Shown here one piece after another: positions 7,496-15,713 of a stretch of 34,797 nt of DNA. Within the stretch, counting starts at the first letter, position 1, and the number at the start of each line of letters is the position of its first letter. A program made the translations under genes and the position numbers. The stretch lies in the NCBI GenBank assembly GCA_030531745.1, contig JAUNMU010000006.1:1-34797 (forward strand), given 5' to 3'. The stretch is from Synergistes sp. Its GTDB lineage: Bacteria; Synergistota; Synergistia; Synergistales; Synergistaceae. Under the pieces are notes generated by a model. The model was not told the DNA's origin. It did not search any database and was given only the letters and a program-made list of their open reading frames with translations.

Positions 7496-8356
7496 ATGCT
7501 TGTTATTTCCCGTACTCAGAAACTTAACTCATTGAGCAAACATTTTCATAAAGGACTGGAAATTTTGCTGACGCTTTCGGACGGAGGCAAACTTTGGATA
7601 AACAACAGAGAGTACCCGATAGAATATGGTGCGCTTTTTGTGATGAACAGCACAGATTTTCACAATAATATCGGGGACTCCGAAGATGCGGAGTACAAAT
7701 TTTGCGCTGTTGACTTTGAACCCGATGAAGTCTGTTGCCTGACGTCAAAGAATTTTGACCTTCTCTCGTGTTTCCGCGACCACAGAAATTTTGTCCACAG
7801 ACGGCTTCTCGGTGAAGGACAGACCGATGAACTTCTCAAGATGATTCGTCAGCTTGATCTATATCTCAGCCCGGATTGCCGCATATACGGCAAGGAAGTC
7901 TACAGCAAGACAACACTTGCTGAGATACTTGTCTTTGTGAACGCAGTCTACGAAATGCCGGAGTGTGGAGGAAAACTTGCGGCAGCAGATGTACAGAGGG
8001 ATGAAAAGTTGGGGCCGGTGATTGAGTATATTAACGAGCATTATGCCGAAGATATGTCAATTGACGAAATCGCTGAAAAATTTTATATGAGCAGATCAAA
8101 TCTATGCCGTTTGTTCAAAAAGACGACAGGGACAACGATCAACGGCTATGTGACGAATATAAGGATCTTCAAAGCGATGGATCTTCTGAGAGCCGGATAC
8201 AACGTGAATTTTACATCAGAGCTTGTTGGATTTAAGAGCGCGAGCCACTTCATAACATTGTTTACAAAGCTTGAAGGTATCTCGCCGAAACAATACACTA
8301 AAATTTTATCTTCCGCACAAGAGTTTGACTGGATTCTTTCGTCGGAGGCAGATTAG
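7496..8356 (+). CDS. AraC-family transcriptional regulator
   Basis: A 286-residue cytoplasmic regulator. The N-terminal half (about 1-150) is a cupin-like sensing domain (H-K-G-L-E-I-L-L-T-L-S-D-G-G with Y-P-I-E-Y-G-A-L-F-V-M-N). The last 100 residues form the paired helix-turn-helix of AraC proteins: S-I-D-E-I-A-E-K-F-Y-M-S-R-S-N-L-C-R-L-F-K-K, then G-Y-N-V-N-F-T-S-E-L-V-G-F-K-S-A-S-H-F and G-I-S-P-K-Q-Y. ATG 7496 is chosen over GTG 7487 because the ribosome site AAAGGTGG (7483-7490) covers that GTG. It sits between the grd/TRAP unit and the catabolic genes, all on the same strand, so it likely controls one or both in response to the imported compound. The effector is unknown. Confidence 0.9.
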   Translation: MLVISRTQKLNSLSKHFHKGLEILLTLSDGGKLWINNREYPIEYGALFVMNSTDFHNNIGDSEDAEYKFCAVDFEPDEVCCLTSKNFDLLSCFRDHRNFVHRRLLGEGQTDELLKMIRQLDLYLSPDCRIYGKEVYSKTTLAEILVFVNAVYEMPECGGKLAAADVQRDEKLGPVIEYINEHYAEDMSIDEIAEKFYMSRSNLCRLFKKTTGTTINGYVTNIRIFKAMDLLRAGYNVNFTSELVGFKSASHFITLFTKLEGISPKQYTKILSSAQEFDWILSSEAD

Positions 8357-8416
8357 AGAAAATCCAAAGATATATTAGGTCTCATTATGTGGGATTTTTT
8401 GCAAGGAGGAATTAAA

Positions 8417-9649
8417 ATGCCTGTCATGCTTAAAGAATACTGCGATTATCCCCTGCCCGCAATGCACAGGGTAAAGCAGAGTTTCACCCGTCAGGTGTTG
8501 GATGATATTCCGGTGCGTATTGCAGAAGAATTTGCCAGAAATGAAGTCTCATCAAAGATTTTCAATGGGGCAAAGGTTGCAGTCGCGGTCGGAAGCCGCG
8601 GAATAAGGAATTTATCGCTTATCGTAAAAGAAACAATAGACCACATTAAAGCACTCGGAGGGAAGCCGTTCATCGTCTCCGCAATGGGGAGTCACGGCGG
8701 CGGCACGCCTGAGGGACAGAAAGAAGTGCTTGCCTCGTACGGAATTACGGAAGAGGCGATGGGGGTTGACGTAGTCACGTCCGTGGATTCGGAATTTATC
8801 GGTACAACATCAGGCGGTATAAAGATTTATTTTGATAAAGCCGCGCTTGCTGCGGATGTTGTTGTACCGATAAACAGAATAAAGCTGCACACTGATTTTG
8901 TCGGAGAAATTCACAGCGGTCTGTGCAAAATGCTTGTCATAGGTCTTGGCAACCAAATAGGCTGCAGCTCTGTACACGAGGCAGATTTTGACATATTTGC
9001 CGATGTCCTCATTGAGGGCGCTCAAATGATCATGAAGCGTGCCAAGATAGGATTTGGCATTGCAATTCTTGAAAACGCTTATGATGAAACTGCCATTATT
9101 GAGGCTCTTCCCGGGGAAAATTTGATCAGCCGCGAAAAAGAACTTGCAAAACTTGCGAAAGATCTTATGCCTACACTTATGATTCCGGATATTGATGTCC
9201 TTATCGTTGACGAGATAGGCAAGAATATCTCCGGATCGGGCTTTGATCCGAACATTTTGGGCAAGAGCTTCCTGCTTAAAAAATTTATCCTTCCCGTTCC
9301 TGTGATAAGACGCATGGTTCTTTATGATGTGACAGACGAATCTCATGGGAACGCTGTCGGAGTCGGTCTCTTTGATGTAATTACGCGCAAGGTGTTCAAC
9401 AAACTTGACTTGCCTTTGATGTACGCAAACGGCCTTGCCGTTAAGTCATCGGAAGGCTCGCGTATTCCGATGACCGCCGAAACAGAGGAAGAGGCTCTGC
9501 GTTTCGGTATTCAGCTTGTACGCGGTGCTGACAGAGAACATTTGAAGATCGTACGCATCAAAAATACGCTCTCACTCGGTGAGATAGAAATTTCAGATGC
9601 GCTTTTGCCGGAAGTTGCTAAGAATGAGCGTCTGACGCTTATTGATTAA
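8417..9649 (+). CDS. LarA-like (DUF2088, nickel-pincer lactate racemase superfamily) protein
   Basis: A 410-residue protein. ATG 8417 is preceded by AAGGAGG (8403-8409); an earlier in-frame ATG at 8387 lies before this ribosome site. It resembles the N-terminal catalytic domain of LarA: V-G-S-R-G-I-R-N at 58-65 in the phosphate-loop-like position, G-S-H-G-G-G at 91-96, I-K-L-H-T-D-F at 155-161, then H166 and K171, with further His at 187. In Lactobacillus LarA, histidines and one lysine bind the nickel-pincer cofactor; H158, H166 and K171 may be the counterparts, which is my alignment by eye. The superfamily racemises or epimerises 2-hydroxy acids. Together with the following D-2-hydroxyacid dehydrogenase it could convert an L-hydroxy acid to its D form. 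The cofactor genes larB/C/E are not in the window. Confidence 0.72.
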   Translation: MPVMLKEYCDYPLPAMHRVKQSFTRQVLDDIPVRIAEEFARNEVSSKIFNGAKVAVAVGSRGIRNLSLIVKETIDHIKALGGKPFIVSAMGSHGGGTPEGQKEVLASYGITEEAMGVDVVTSVDSEFIGTTSGGIKIYFDKAALAADVVVPINRIKLHTDFVGEIHSGLCKMLVIGLGNQIGCSSVHEADFDIFADVLIEGAQMIMKRAKIGFGIAILENAYDETAIIEALPGENLISREKELAKLAKDLMPTLMIPDIDVLIVDEIGKNISGSGFDPNILGKSFLLKKFILPVPVIRRMVLYDVTDESHGNAVGVGLFDVITRKVFNKLDLPLMYANGLAVKSSEGSRIPMTAETEEEALRFGIQLVRGADREHLKIVRIKNTLSLGEIEISDALLPEVAKNERLTLID

Positions 9650-9683
9650 ATGTAAATATGAAAATATTCAGGGGGTTATGAAA

Positions 9684-10652
9684 ATGAAAAAGATAGTTGT
9701 ACTTGACGGTTATACTGTAAGCCCGGGAGACCTCAGTTGGGAGCCCCTGCTCGCATTGGGTGATGTTAAAATTTACGACCGCACATCGCAGACAGATGAA
9801 ACGCAGGTCATAGAGCGCATAGGTGACGCGGAGATGGTATATACGAAGAAAGTTCCGATCACAAAAAACATTATTGATGCGTGCCCTAATATGAAATTTA
9901 TAAATATGCTTGCAACAGGCTACAACATCATTGATGCAGCGTATGCAAAGGAAAAAGGTGTCCTTGTGGCAAACATTCCGGCGTATGGTTCCGAGGCGGT
10001 AAGTCAGTATGCGATCGCACTGTTGCTTGAGGCGTGTGACCACATCGGACATCACAGCGCAACGGTTCACGAAGGTAAATGGGAGAACTGCATTGACTGG
10101 TGCTATTGGGACTATCCGCTTATTGAGCTTGCCGGAAAGACGGCGGGCGTTATCGGTTTGGGAAAAATAGGCAGACACACTGCGGCAACATTGGGTGCGC
10201 TCGGAATGAAAGTATTGGCGTACGATCCATACCCGACGGAAGAAGGACGTGCCGTTGCCGATTACGTTGAGTTTGATACGCTGCTTTCACATTCCGATGT
10301 TATCATGCTTCACACACCTCTCACACCTTTCAGCAAAGGCCTTATAAACAAAGAAAATATCGCAAAAATGAAAGACGGTGTTATTCTCATCAATAACAGC
10401 CGCGGTGCGATAGTCGTTGAGCAGGATCTTGCCGATGCGCTGAATGACGGAAAAATATCGTGTGCTGCTGTTGATGTTGTGTCGTCAGAGCCGATCATGC
10501 ACGACAATCCGCTCCTTAAGGCGAAAAATTGCATCATTACGCCGCATATTTCGTGGGCGTCATTGGAGTGCCGCGAACGTCTCATTGAGATGGCGGTTGA
10601 AAATGCAAAGGCGTATATTGAGGGCAGACACCTCAATATCGTAAATTTATAG
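9684..10652 (+). CDS. D-isomer-specific 2-hydroxyacid dehydrogenase
   Basis: A 322-residue NAD(P)-dependent oxidoreductase interconverting a D-2-hydroxy acid and a 2-oxo acid (glycerate/hydroxypyruvate reductase-like). The Rossmann motif G-L-G-K-I-G is at 158-163. The catalytic triad is visible: Arg240 in N-N-S-R-G, Glu269 in S-S-E-P, and His288 in T-P-H-I-S-W. Y-G-S-E-A-V-S-Q-Y-A at 101-110 is the usual substrate-side segment. The ribosome site GGGGG (9671-9675) is 8 nt before ATG 9684 and only 2 nt before ATG 9678, so 9684 is preferred. It starts 34 nt after the LarA-like gene and 11 nt before the aminotransferase, fitting one operon that moves material between hydroxy acid, oxo acid and amino acid. 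Confidence 0.9.
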   Translation: MKKIVVLDGYTVSPGDLSWEPLLALGDVKIYDRTSQTDETQVIERIGDAEMVYTKKVPITKNIIDACPNMKFINMLATGYNIIDAAYAKEKGVLVANIPAYGSEAVSQYAIALLLEACDHIGHHSATVHEGKWENCIDWCYWDYPLIELAGKTAGVIGLGKIGRHTAATLGALGMKVLAYDPYPTEEGRAVADYVEFDTLLSHSDVIMLHTPLTPFSKGLINKENIAKMKDGVILINNSRGAIVVEQDLADALNDGKISCAAVDVVSSEPIMHDNPLLKAKNCIITPHISWASLECRERLIEMAVENAKAYIEGRHLNIVNL

Positions 10653-10663
10653 GGTACGGAAAT

Positions 10664-11911
10664 ATGGCTGCTAAATTATCTCTTTCAGAGGTGCGCAGAG
10701 AATATGACGTTCTGAAAGAACGCGGTATGCACCTTGATATGTCACGCGGAAAACCGTCGGAAGCCCAGCTTGACCTCTCAAATCCAATGCTTCGCGTATT
10801 TGATGACGGCAACTTTGTAAGCGAGAACGGCATGGACGTCCGCAATTACGGAGAGTTCAAAGGAATCCCCGAAGCGCGCAGACTCTTTGCTGAGATATTT
10901 GACGTACCTGCGGAACAGGTTCTTGTGGGCGGCAATTCAAGCGTAAATATGATATCCGACTCAATAAAGAGATGCTTCCTCAATGGTGCGATGCCCGGCT
11001 TTGTGCCATGGACGAAATATGGCTGTGTGAAATTTATATGCCCCGTTCCGGGGTATGATTGGCATTTTCATTTCCTTGACACGATGGGGATAGAAATGCT
11101 GTCGGTGAACACTCTTGCTGACGGACCGGATATGGATGAAATTGAGAGGCTTGTCAAGGATCCGGACGTGCATGGAATGATCTGTGTGCCTATGTACTCA
11201 AACCCGACAGGCATAACATACTCCGATGAAACTGTGCGCCGCCTTGCTGCAATGGAGACCGCCGCGCCCGATTTCCGCATATTCTGGGATAACGCATACT
11301 GTATGCATCACCTTTATGATGACGACCGCGACACCCTTGCAAATGTCTACACAGAGTGTAAAAAATACGGACACGAGGACAGAGTCCTTATGTTCACGTC
11401 AACATCAAAGATGACATACGCCGGAGGCGGTATCTGCGCAATGGCGGGAAGTCTTGCGAACATTAACTTTGCGGCCGGACTTATACGCTATCAGCTTGTG
11501 ACATACGATAAAGTCAATCAGCTGCGCCATACGCGATTTTTGCCGAATAAAGGGGCGATCGCCGCGCACATGAGAAAACACGCGGATATACTTCGTCCGA
11601 AATTTGAGCTTGTCCTTGAAAGACTTGAAAAAGAACTCGGCGGCCTTGGCATAGCAAAATGGGTAACGCCAAAAGGCGGGTATTTTATATGCTTTGAGGC
11701 AATGAACGGCTGCGCGAAGAGAATCGTTGCTCTCTGCGAAGAAGCCGGAGTAAAGCTTACGCCGGCAGGGGCACCCTTCCCACATGGGATAGATCCGAAT
11801 GACAGCGTGATCAGAATAGCTCCATCCTATCCTCCGCTTGAAGAACTTGCACAGGCACTTGAAGTATTCACTGCGGCAGTGAAGGTTGCGGCTGCCGAAA
11901 AGCAGGCATAA
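10664..11911 (+). CDS. PLP-dependent aminotransferase, aspartate aminotransferase subgroup 1c-like (class I/II fold)
   Basis: A 415-residue fold-type I enzyme. The N-terminal L-D-M-S-R-G-K-P-S-E-A-Q-L-D-L-S is the signature of the PF12897-type (subgroup 1c) aspartate aminotransferases, which are longer than classical AspAT at the N-terminus. Active-site residues that can be read are the S-N-P-T-G segment at 179-183, Asp209 (W-D-N-A-Y) contacting the PLP ring nitrogen, Tyr212, and the Schiff-base Lys249 in S-T-S-K-M-T. It starts 11 nt after the dehydrogenase stop with a weak ribosome site. The enzyme would exchange an amino acid for its 2-oxo acid, linking the dehydrogenase upstream to amino-acid catabolism. 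The true substrate may differ from aspartate. Confidence 0.88.
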   Translation: MAAKLSLSEVRREYDVLKERGMHLDMSRGKPSEAQLDLSNPMLRVFDDGNFVSENGMDVRNYGEFKGIPEARRLFAEIFDVPAEQVLVGGNSSVNMISDSIKRCFLNGAMPGFVPWTKYGCVKFICPVPGYDWHFHFLDTMGIEMLSVNTLADGPDMDEIERLVKDPDVHGMICVPMYSNPTGITYSDETVRRLAAMETAAPDFRIFWDNAYCMHHLYDDDRDTLANVYTECKKYGHEDRVLMFTSTSKMTYAGGGICAMAGSLANINFAAGLIRYQLVTYDKVNQLRHTRFLPNKGAIAAHMRKHADILRPKFELVLERLEKELGGLGIAKWVTPKGGYFICFEAMNGCAKRIVALCEEAGVKLTPAGAPFPHGIDPNDSVIRIAPSYPPLEELAQALEVFTAAVKVAAAEKQA

Positions 11912-11935
11912 CTAACGGAAGCAGAGGTGGGCATA

Positions 11936-13147
11936 ATGGCGGCGGCATGCGCACAGGTATGTACACAGCCGGAAATAACGGAGAACAATTTAATAAAGGT
12001 ACGGTCTGACAAAATCGCGCGTGTACTTTTGCTCTTCAGCGACAAATTTCCGTGCTGGGACGAAGAGACATTTTCCCTTGCGGGAGTGCCGTCGTCGTAT
12101 TACACATTTTTGGAGGATAAAGGCTGCCTTGCACGAGACGGTAATGCTTTGATACTCACCGAAAAAGGTGCGGAGACCCGTCGGCAGATTGCGCTGCGCA
12201 TAGGCATACCTGCTTTTGAAATATCAAAGCGTTTTACCGTGGAAGAATCACTTTTCAGCAACATACTTTGGCATCTTGTCAGACGTTCTCTTGTGGATGG
12301 CTTCACGGAGACAGCGTCATCGCTGAATGAAAAAATTCCTGTAGTTCCGGCTTGCGACCGCAAAGATCTGTGGCGCAGATCGGCGTCCGGCAGTGCTGTG
12401 TATAAGTGGCATAAAAGCGAAACGATAAAAGCATTTCTGAATCGTTTTCCGAAACGTTCTGCTGAAACGAAAGACGATATTCGCGGAGATGCCGCAATGT
12501 GGCGTTGGGCAAATGCGTATGGTATAGAAAGAGCTATGCTTGACTTCACAATGGTGCTGAGAGATCCGTCCGTATCCTGTGAAATGCACATAAACAGCTC
12601 GGAGAGACAAGACATATTCCGAATGAAAGCCTTTGACAGATATTTCTTTAAGCACATTCCGCTCTGCGGCAGAGATGCGATATACGATACCATAGCAATG
12701 ACTCAGATCTTCCTGTTGGGACAGAATCGTGTATATCTTTCTGAATATGATGAAGAGGGCGCAGGAAAAGAAGCCAATGTGCTTGTCTTTATAACGGACA
12801 CCGAAGATAAAGTGCGCGAAATATCAAAGAAAAAAATTGAAAGTGTGAAACATCTGAACTGTGGCGGCAAGAGCGAACGAATAGAAATATGTATTGCCGC
12901 TGCGAGTGTTGAGCGTCTGCGTGCAATACGCAGAAAATCATGCACTCTGAACAGTTGGATAAGAGAAAATTGTACGGTTTTAAGCGGCGAGAGTGTACTT
13001 TCTGCAACCGCAAAGGTTGACGAACGTACAACATTCAACGCCGGAGTTGAAGAAGCGATATGTGCAGACAAACGAGAGACGGAGATCTCATCGGCTCTTT
13101 CCTATGCTGCGCACATACATCCGGGAAATGTATATGCCAATCAATAA
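11936..13147 (+). CDS. Uncharacterised 403-residue protein in the catabolic operon
   Basis: I do not recognise this protein. ATG 11936 is preceded by GAGGTGG (11924-11930); an in-frame GTG at 11927 lies inside that ribosome site. It starts 24 nt after the aminotransferase and ends 17 nt before the aconitase-X gene, so it is embedded in the operon. There is no signal peptide or membrane helix. Residues about 25-90 are helical with L-I-L-T-E-K-G-A-E-T-R-R, which resembles the wing and helix of a winged-helix domain. The rest is rich in Arg/Lys and Cys, with R-K-D-L-W-R-R-S-A-S-G and a C-terminal mixed region, but shows no catalytic motif I know. A regulator or an accessory factor are both possible. 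Confidence 0.75.
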   Translation: MAAACAQVCTQPEITENNLIKVRSDKIARVLLLFSDKFPCWDEETFSLAGVPSSYYTFLEDKGCLARDGNALILTEKGAETRRQIALRIGIPAFEISKRFTVEESLFSNILWHLVRRSLVDGFTETASSLNEKIPVVPACDRKDLWRRSASGSAVYKWHKSETIKAFLNRFPKRSAETKDDIRGDAAMWRWANAYGIERAMLDFTMVLRDPSVSCEMHINSSERQDIFRMKAFDRYFFKHIPLCGRDAIYDTIAMTQIFLLGQNRVYLSEYDEEGAGKEANVLVFITDTEDKVREISKKKIESVKHLNCGGKSERIEICIAAASVERLRAIRRKSCTLNSWIRENCTVLSGESVLSATAKVDERTTFNAGVEEAICADKRETEISSALSYAAHIHPGNVYANQ

Positions 13148-13164
13148 ACAGAAGGAGGAATTCT

Positions 13165-14382
13165 ATGTTTCTTACAGATGAAGAAAAACGCATACTCAAT
13201 GGAGAAGAAGGCGCAGGCAAGCAGAAAGCAATGGAAATGATCTATGCTTTGGGTCTCACCTTCAACGCCGAAAAGCTGCTTCCCATTAAGCGTGCCCACG
13301 TTGCATTAAGCGGACAGGAAGGGGACACATACTGGTGTGAACTCCTTGTAAAGGGCGGAGCTACATGCGCTGTACCGCCTACGACAAACCCCTATTGGGA
13401 CACGGCATACCTCACAAAATACTTTGACGTAACAAAAGAAGAAATGGAGCTTGCCGACCGTACCGGAGATGCATACCGCAAAATAGGCGCAAAACTCTCG
13501 TATCACTGCGCCCCCGGAGTTTACAGCAATGTTCCTTTCTACGGAGAACACGTTGCATTCTCGGAGTCAAGCGCGACACCTTACGTCAACGGTGCCTTGG
13601 GCGCACGCTCAAACAGAGAATCGTCAATCAGCGCACTTGCGGCTGCTGTCGTGGGCAAGACGCCGTACTACGGTTACCACATTGACGAAAACCGTTACGG
13701 AGAATTTCTCATTGAAGTAGACGCCGACCTGAAAGAATGTTACGACTGGGGAATTTTGGGACACTGTGTCGGCAAAATCGCAGGCTCACGCATCCCTGTC
13801 TTAAAATTCAAGAGTGAAGTACACCCGGGACAGGAAGATTTCCTGTACTTCGGAGCAGAGGGCGCGACATCCGGAGCGCTTGCCATGTATCATATAGTAG
13901 GCGTTACACCGGAAGCTCCGACGATAGAAAAAGCATTCGGAGGCAGAAAAGTTCCGAAAGCGGAAGCGGTCATCACAAATAAAGACCTCAAAGCAAGAGA
14001 AGATCTGCTCACTCCGTCCACCGGAGAGATCAACCTTGTAATGTTGGGTTGCCCCCACTACACATATACACAGTTGCTTGAAGTAGAGCGACTCTTTGCC
14101 GGCAGACATGTGAACAACAGCACGGCATTCTGGATACTTGCCGCAAGAGATGCGGTAAATCTTGCCGAACAGTCACATCTCCGTCAGCGTCTTGAACTTC
14201 TCGGCGTGCGCATGGTGGCGGACACATGCATAGACGAGCCGTGCTGGAAGTCATTTGAGGGACACCTCGGCGTGACAGACTCACCCAAATGTGCGTACTA
14301 CCGCGAGCGCCGCGGTCAGCCGTTTGCTATAAGAAGACTTTCCGAATGTGTGGAAGCGTCAATAAAGGGGAGGCTTGACTAA
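13165..14382 (+). CDS. Aconitase X catalytic (large) subunit, cis-3-hydroxyproline dehydratase-like
   Basis: A 405-residue protein of the AcnX/DUF521 family, iron-sulfur hydro-lyases related to aconitase. AAGGAGGA (13152-13159) is 5 nt before ATG 13165, and in-frame codons before it belong to the previous gene's region. Family marks are M-E-M-I-Y-A-L-G at 23-30, E-S-S-A-T-P-Y-V-N and G-A-R-S-N-R-E at 134-152, G-C-P-H-Y-T (Cys296), D-T-C (Cys355) and D-S-P-K-C-A-Y-Y (Cys376). These cysteines are the likely Fe-S ligands. Characterised bacterial two-subunit members dehydrate cis-3-hydroxy-L-proline to pyrroline-2-carboxylate, while archaeal ones act on mevalonate-5-phosphate. The setting beside amino-acid enzymes favours a hydroxy-amino-acid substrate. 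Its stop overlaps the small-subunit start (TAATG). Confidence 0.88.
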   Translation: MFLTDEEKRILNGEEGAGKQKAMEMIYALGLTFNAEKLLPIKRAHVALSGQEGDTYWCELLVKGGATCAVPPTTNPYWDTAYLTKYFDVTKEEMELADRTGDAYRKIGAKLSYHCAPGVYSNVPFYGEHVAFSESSATPYVNGALGARSNRESSISALAAAVVGKTPYYGYHIDENRYGEFLIEVDADLKECYDWGILGHCVGKIAGSRIPVLKFKSEVHPGQEDFLYFGAEGATSGALAMYHIVGVTPEAPTIEKAFGGRKVPKAEAVITNKDLKAREDLLTPSTGEINLVMLGCPHYTYTQLLEVERLFAGRHVNNSTAFWILAARDAVNLAEQSHLRQRLELLGVRMVADTCIDEPCWKSFEGHLGVTDSPKCAYYRERRGQPFAIRRLSECVEASIKGRLD

Positions 14383-14792
14383 TGGAGACTAAAATTTACA
14401 AATGCCGCAAGATAGTAAAAGGCTGCGGAAAGGGCGAAGCTGTTGTATCAAATGACGATATGTGCTTTTACCTCACCGATCCCAAAACAGGCACTGTAAT
14501 AGAAAGAAACCATGCGATAGAGGGCAAAAGCATAGCCGGAAAAGTCCTTGTGCTGAAATCAGGCAAAGGCAGCTCTGTCGTTCAAGTGGACGGATTCTAT
14601 CAGCTGTGGGTAAAAGGCAACCTTCCGCAGGCAATAATCATCAAAACGCCGGAGCCTGTCATAGTCTCCTCCGCAGTTATGGTTGACTGTCCGATGGTTG
14701 ACCTCATTGAGGGAGACCCCCTTGAAATATTCAAAGACGGCGACATAATAGAAGTTGACGCAGACGCAGGCATCATAAAGGTAACAAAGTAA
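14382..14792 (+). CDS. Aconitase X swivel (small) subunit, DUF126
   Basis: A 136-residue protein that shares one base with the large-subunit stop codon and has AAGGGGAGG (14364-14372) as its ribosome site, so it is translationally coupled. It is the separate swivel domain of two-subunit AcnX enzymes: G-K-G-E-A-V-V-S near the start, then I-A-G-K-V-L-V-L-K-S-G-K-G-S-S-V (glycine-rich turn that closes the active site), and N-L-P-Q-A-I-I-I. Length and order match the family. It completes the active site of the preceding protein. A strong terminator follows 48 nt downstream, so this is the last gene of the island. Confidence 0.9.
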   Translation: METKIYKCRKIVKGCGKGEAVVSNDDMCFYLTDPKTGTVIERNHAIEGKSIAGKVLVLKSGKGSSVVQVDGFYQLWVKGNLPQAIIIKTPEPVIVSSAVMVDCPMVDLIEGDPLEIFKDGDIIEVDADAGIIKVTK

Positions 14793-14840
14793 GTAGTATG
14801 AAAAGGTAAAAAGCAAGCACCCAAAATACACAATCATACC

Positions 14841-14886
14841 TCAGACTTTCGCGGAAGTTCATAACACGCGAAAGTCTGATGCTTTT
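14841..14886 (+). terminator. Strong intrinsic terminator ending the grd/catabolic island
   Basis: A perfect 13-bp stem, TCAGACTTTCGCG (14841-14853) with CGCGAAAGTCTGA (14867-14879) and a 13-nt loop, is followed by TGCTTTTT. It is 48 nt after the DUF126 stop. Confidence 0.88.
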
Positions 14887-14998
14887 TCCGGTACAGTTTG
14901 CCGGACAAATACACGCTACGATCGCAATTTATGCCCAACACGGCAATAAAAGCAATTTATACAGCTGCTATGATTTGTATATATAATATTATAGTTGA

Positions 14999-15028
14999 TT
15001 GACAGGCATTGCCAAAACATAATAGAAT
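14999..15028 (+). promoter_or_regulatory. Promoter of the type III antitoxin RNA
   Basis: TTGACA at 14999-15004 and TAGAAT at 15023-15028 are separated by 18 nt, a near-consensus housekeeping promoter. The expected transcription start, about 7 nt after the -10, falls at 15035-15036, exactly where the tandem repeats begin. Confidence 0.75.
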
Positions 15029-15035
15029 ATACACA

Positions 15036-15117
15036 AGAGGTTACGAAGCCTACCAAAATCGTTGTAATAGAGGTTACGAAGCCTACCAAAATCGTTGTAA
15101 TAGAGGCTGCGAAGCCT
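15036..15117 (+). ncRNA. toxI: ToxI-like type III RNA antitoxin: about 2.5 tandem 33-nt repeats
   Basis: Two identical 33-nt units (15036-15068 and 15069-15101), beginning AGAGGTTACGAAGCC, are followed by a partial third (15102-15117) with two changes. There are no spacers between units, so this is not a CRISPR array. Repeat length and copy number fall in the range known for antitoxins of the ToxN/AbiQ/CptN families. The order promoter, repeats, terminator, toxin is the defining layout of type III systems. Each unit should be excised by the toxin and fold into a pseudoknot that inhibits it. The third unit can also pair CTGCGAA (15107-15113) with TTCGCAG (15122-15128). Confidence 0.85.
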
Positions 15118-15127
15118 TACTTTCGCA

Positions 15128-15158
15128 GAGGGGCTGTTTATGAACAGCCCCTCGTTTT
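15128..15158 (+). terminator. Attenuating terminator between antitoxin repeats and toxin gene
   Basis: A perfect 11-bp stem, GAGGGGCTGTT (15128-15138) with AACAGCCCCTC (15143-15153) and a TATG loop, is followed by GTTTTA. It lies 20 nt before the toxin start. In type III systems this terminator lets most transcripts end after the repeats, giving antitoxin excess, while read-through makes the toxin mRNA. Confidence 0.88.
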
Positions 15159-15173
15159 ATTGGAGATATGAAA

Positions 15174-15713
15174 ATGCAGAGATGGATTATTGGCAATGAG
15201 AACTATTTGTCTTACCTTAGAAAAACCGAAGACCGGATACCGAACTCAAATTATGGAGAGAGCCATTACAAGCCTTTTTTCGGTGAGTTGTTTTCGGTTG
15301 GTGATTTAGTCTATGTTACGCAGGTATCTTCCGTTAAACCTCGGCATGAAAAATTAAAAAACAGCAAAGATTTTTTCAAACTGTATATATCGTCCGGCAA
15401 AGCAGGAAAGCCGGACGAATTGGTTGCCGTAGTTAATCTTAACTATATGTTTCCCGTTCCGTACAGATTGATAGAATATCTTGAAATGAAGAACATTGAC
15501 CAAGTAAGAGGTTTCGGCAGCGAAGAAGAAAAGACAAAATACATAAATCTGCTCAATAAGGAAATTGAAGCAATCAATGTACTTAGGATTGACACTAAAG
15601 CGCAGAATCTTTACTCGTTTGTAGAAAAATATCCTGAAGCTAAGATCTCTCAGCGTTGTTTTAACTTCAAGTTTCTTGAACAAATAGCATTAAAATATTC
15701 CGATGATCGGTAA
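15174..15713 (+). CDS. toxN: Type III toxin-antitoxin endoribonuclease, ToxN/AbiQ family
   Basis: A 179-residue cytoplasmic ribonuclease. The N-terminus Y-L-S-Y-L-R-K-T-E-D-R-I-P-N and the block K-P-F-F-G-E-L-F at 33-40 are typical of ToxN-like toxins, as are V-S-S-V-K-P-R-H at 51-58 and N-Y-M-F-P-V-P. Lys33, Ser52 and Ser53 fall at the positions of the ToxN active residues (Lys33, Thr52, Ser53, from my memory of the family). The toxin cleaves mRNA and its own antitoxin precursor, and such systems commonly act in phage abortive infection. GGAG (15162-15165) is 8 nt before ATG 15174 and 2 nt before ATG 15168, so 15174 is the better start. It is preceded by the repeat RNA and terminator. The next genes are convergent and unrelated, so the locus is a compact insertion. 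Confidence 0.88.
   Translation: MQRWIIGNENYLSYLRKTEDRIPNSNYGESHYKPFFGELFSVGDLVYVTQVSSVKPRHEKLKNSKDFFKLYISSGKAGKPDELVAVVNLNYMFPVPYRLIEYLEMKNIDQVRGFGSEEEKTKYINLLNKEIEAINVLRIDTKAQNLYSFVEKYPEAKISQRCFNFKFLEQIALKYSDDR

Noticed and set aside
15036-15117. Short tandem repeats that could be taken for a CRISPR array
   Set aside because: The units are contiguous with no spacers, and the promoter-repeat-terminator-toxin order fits a type III antitoxin.
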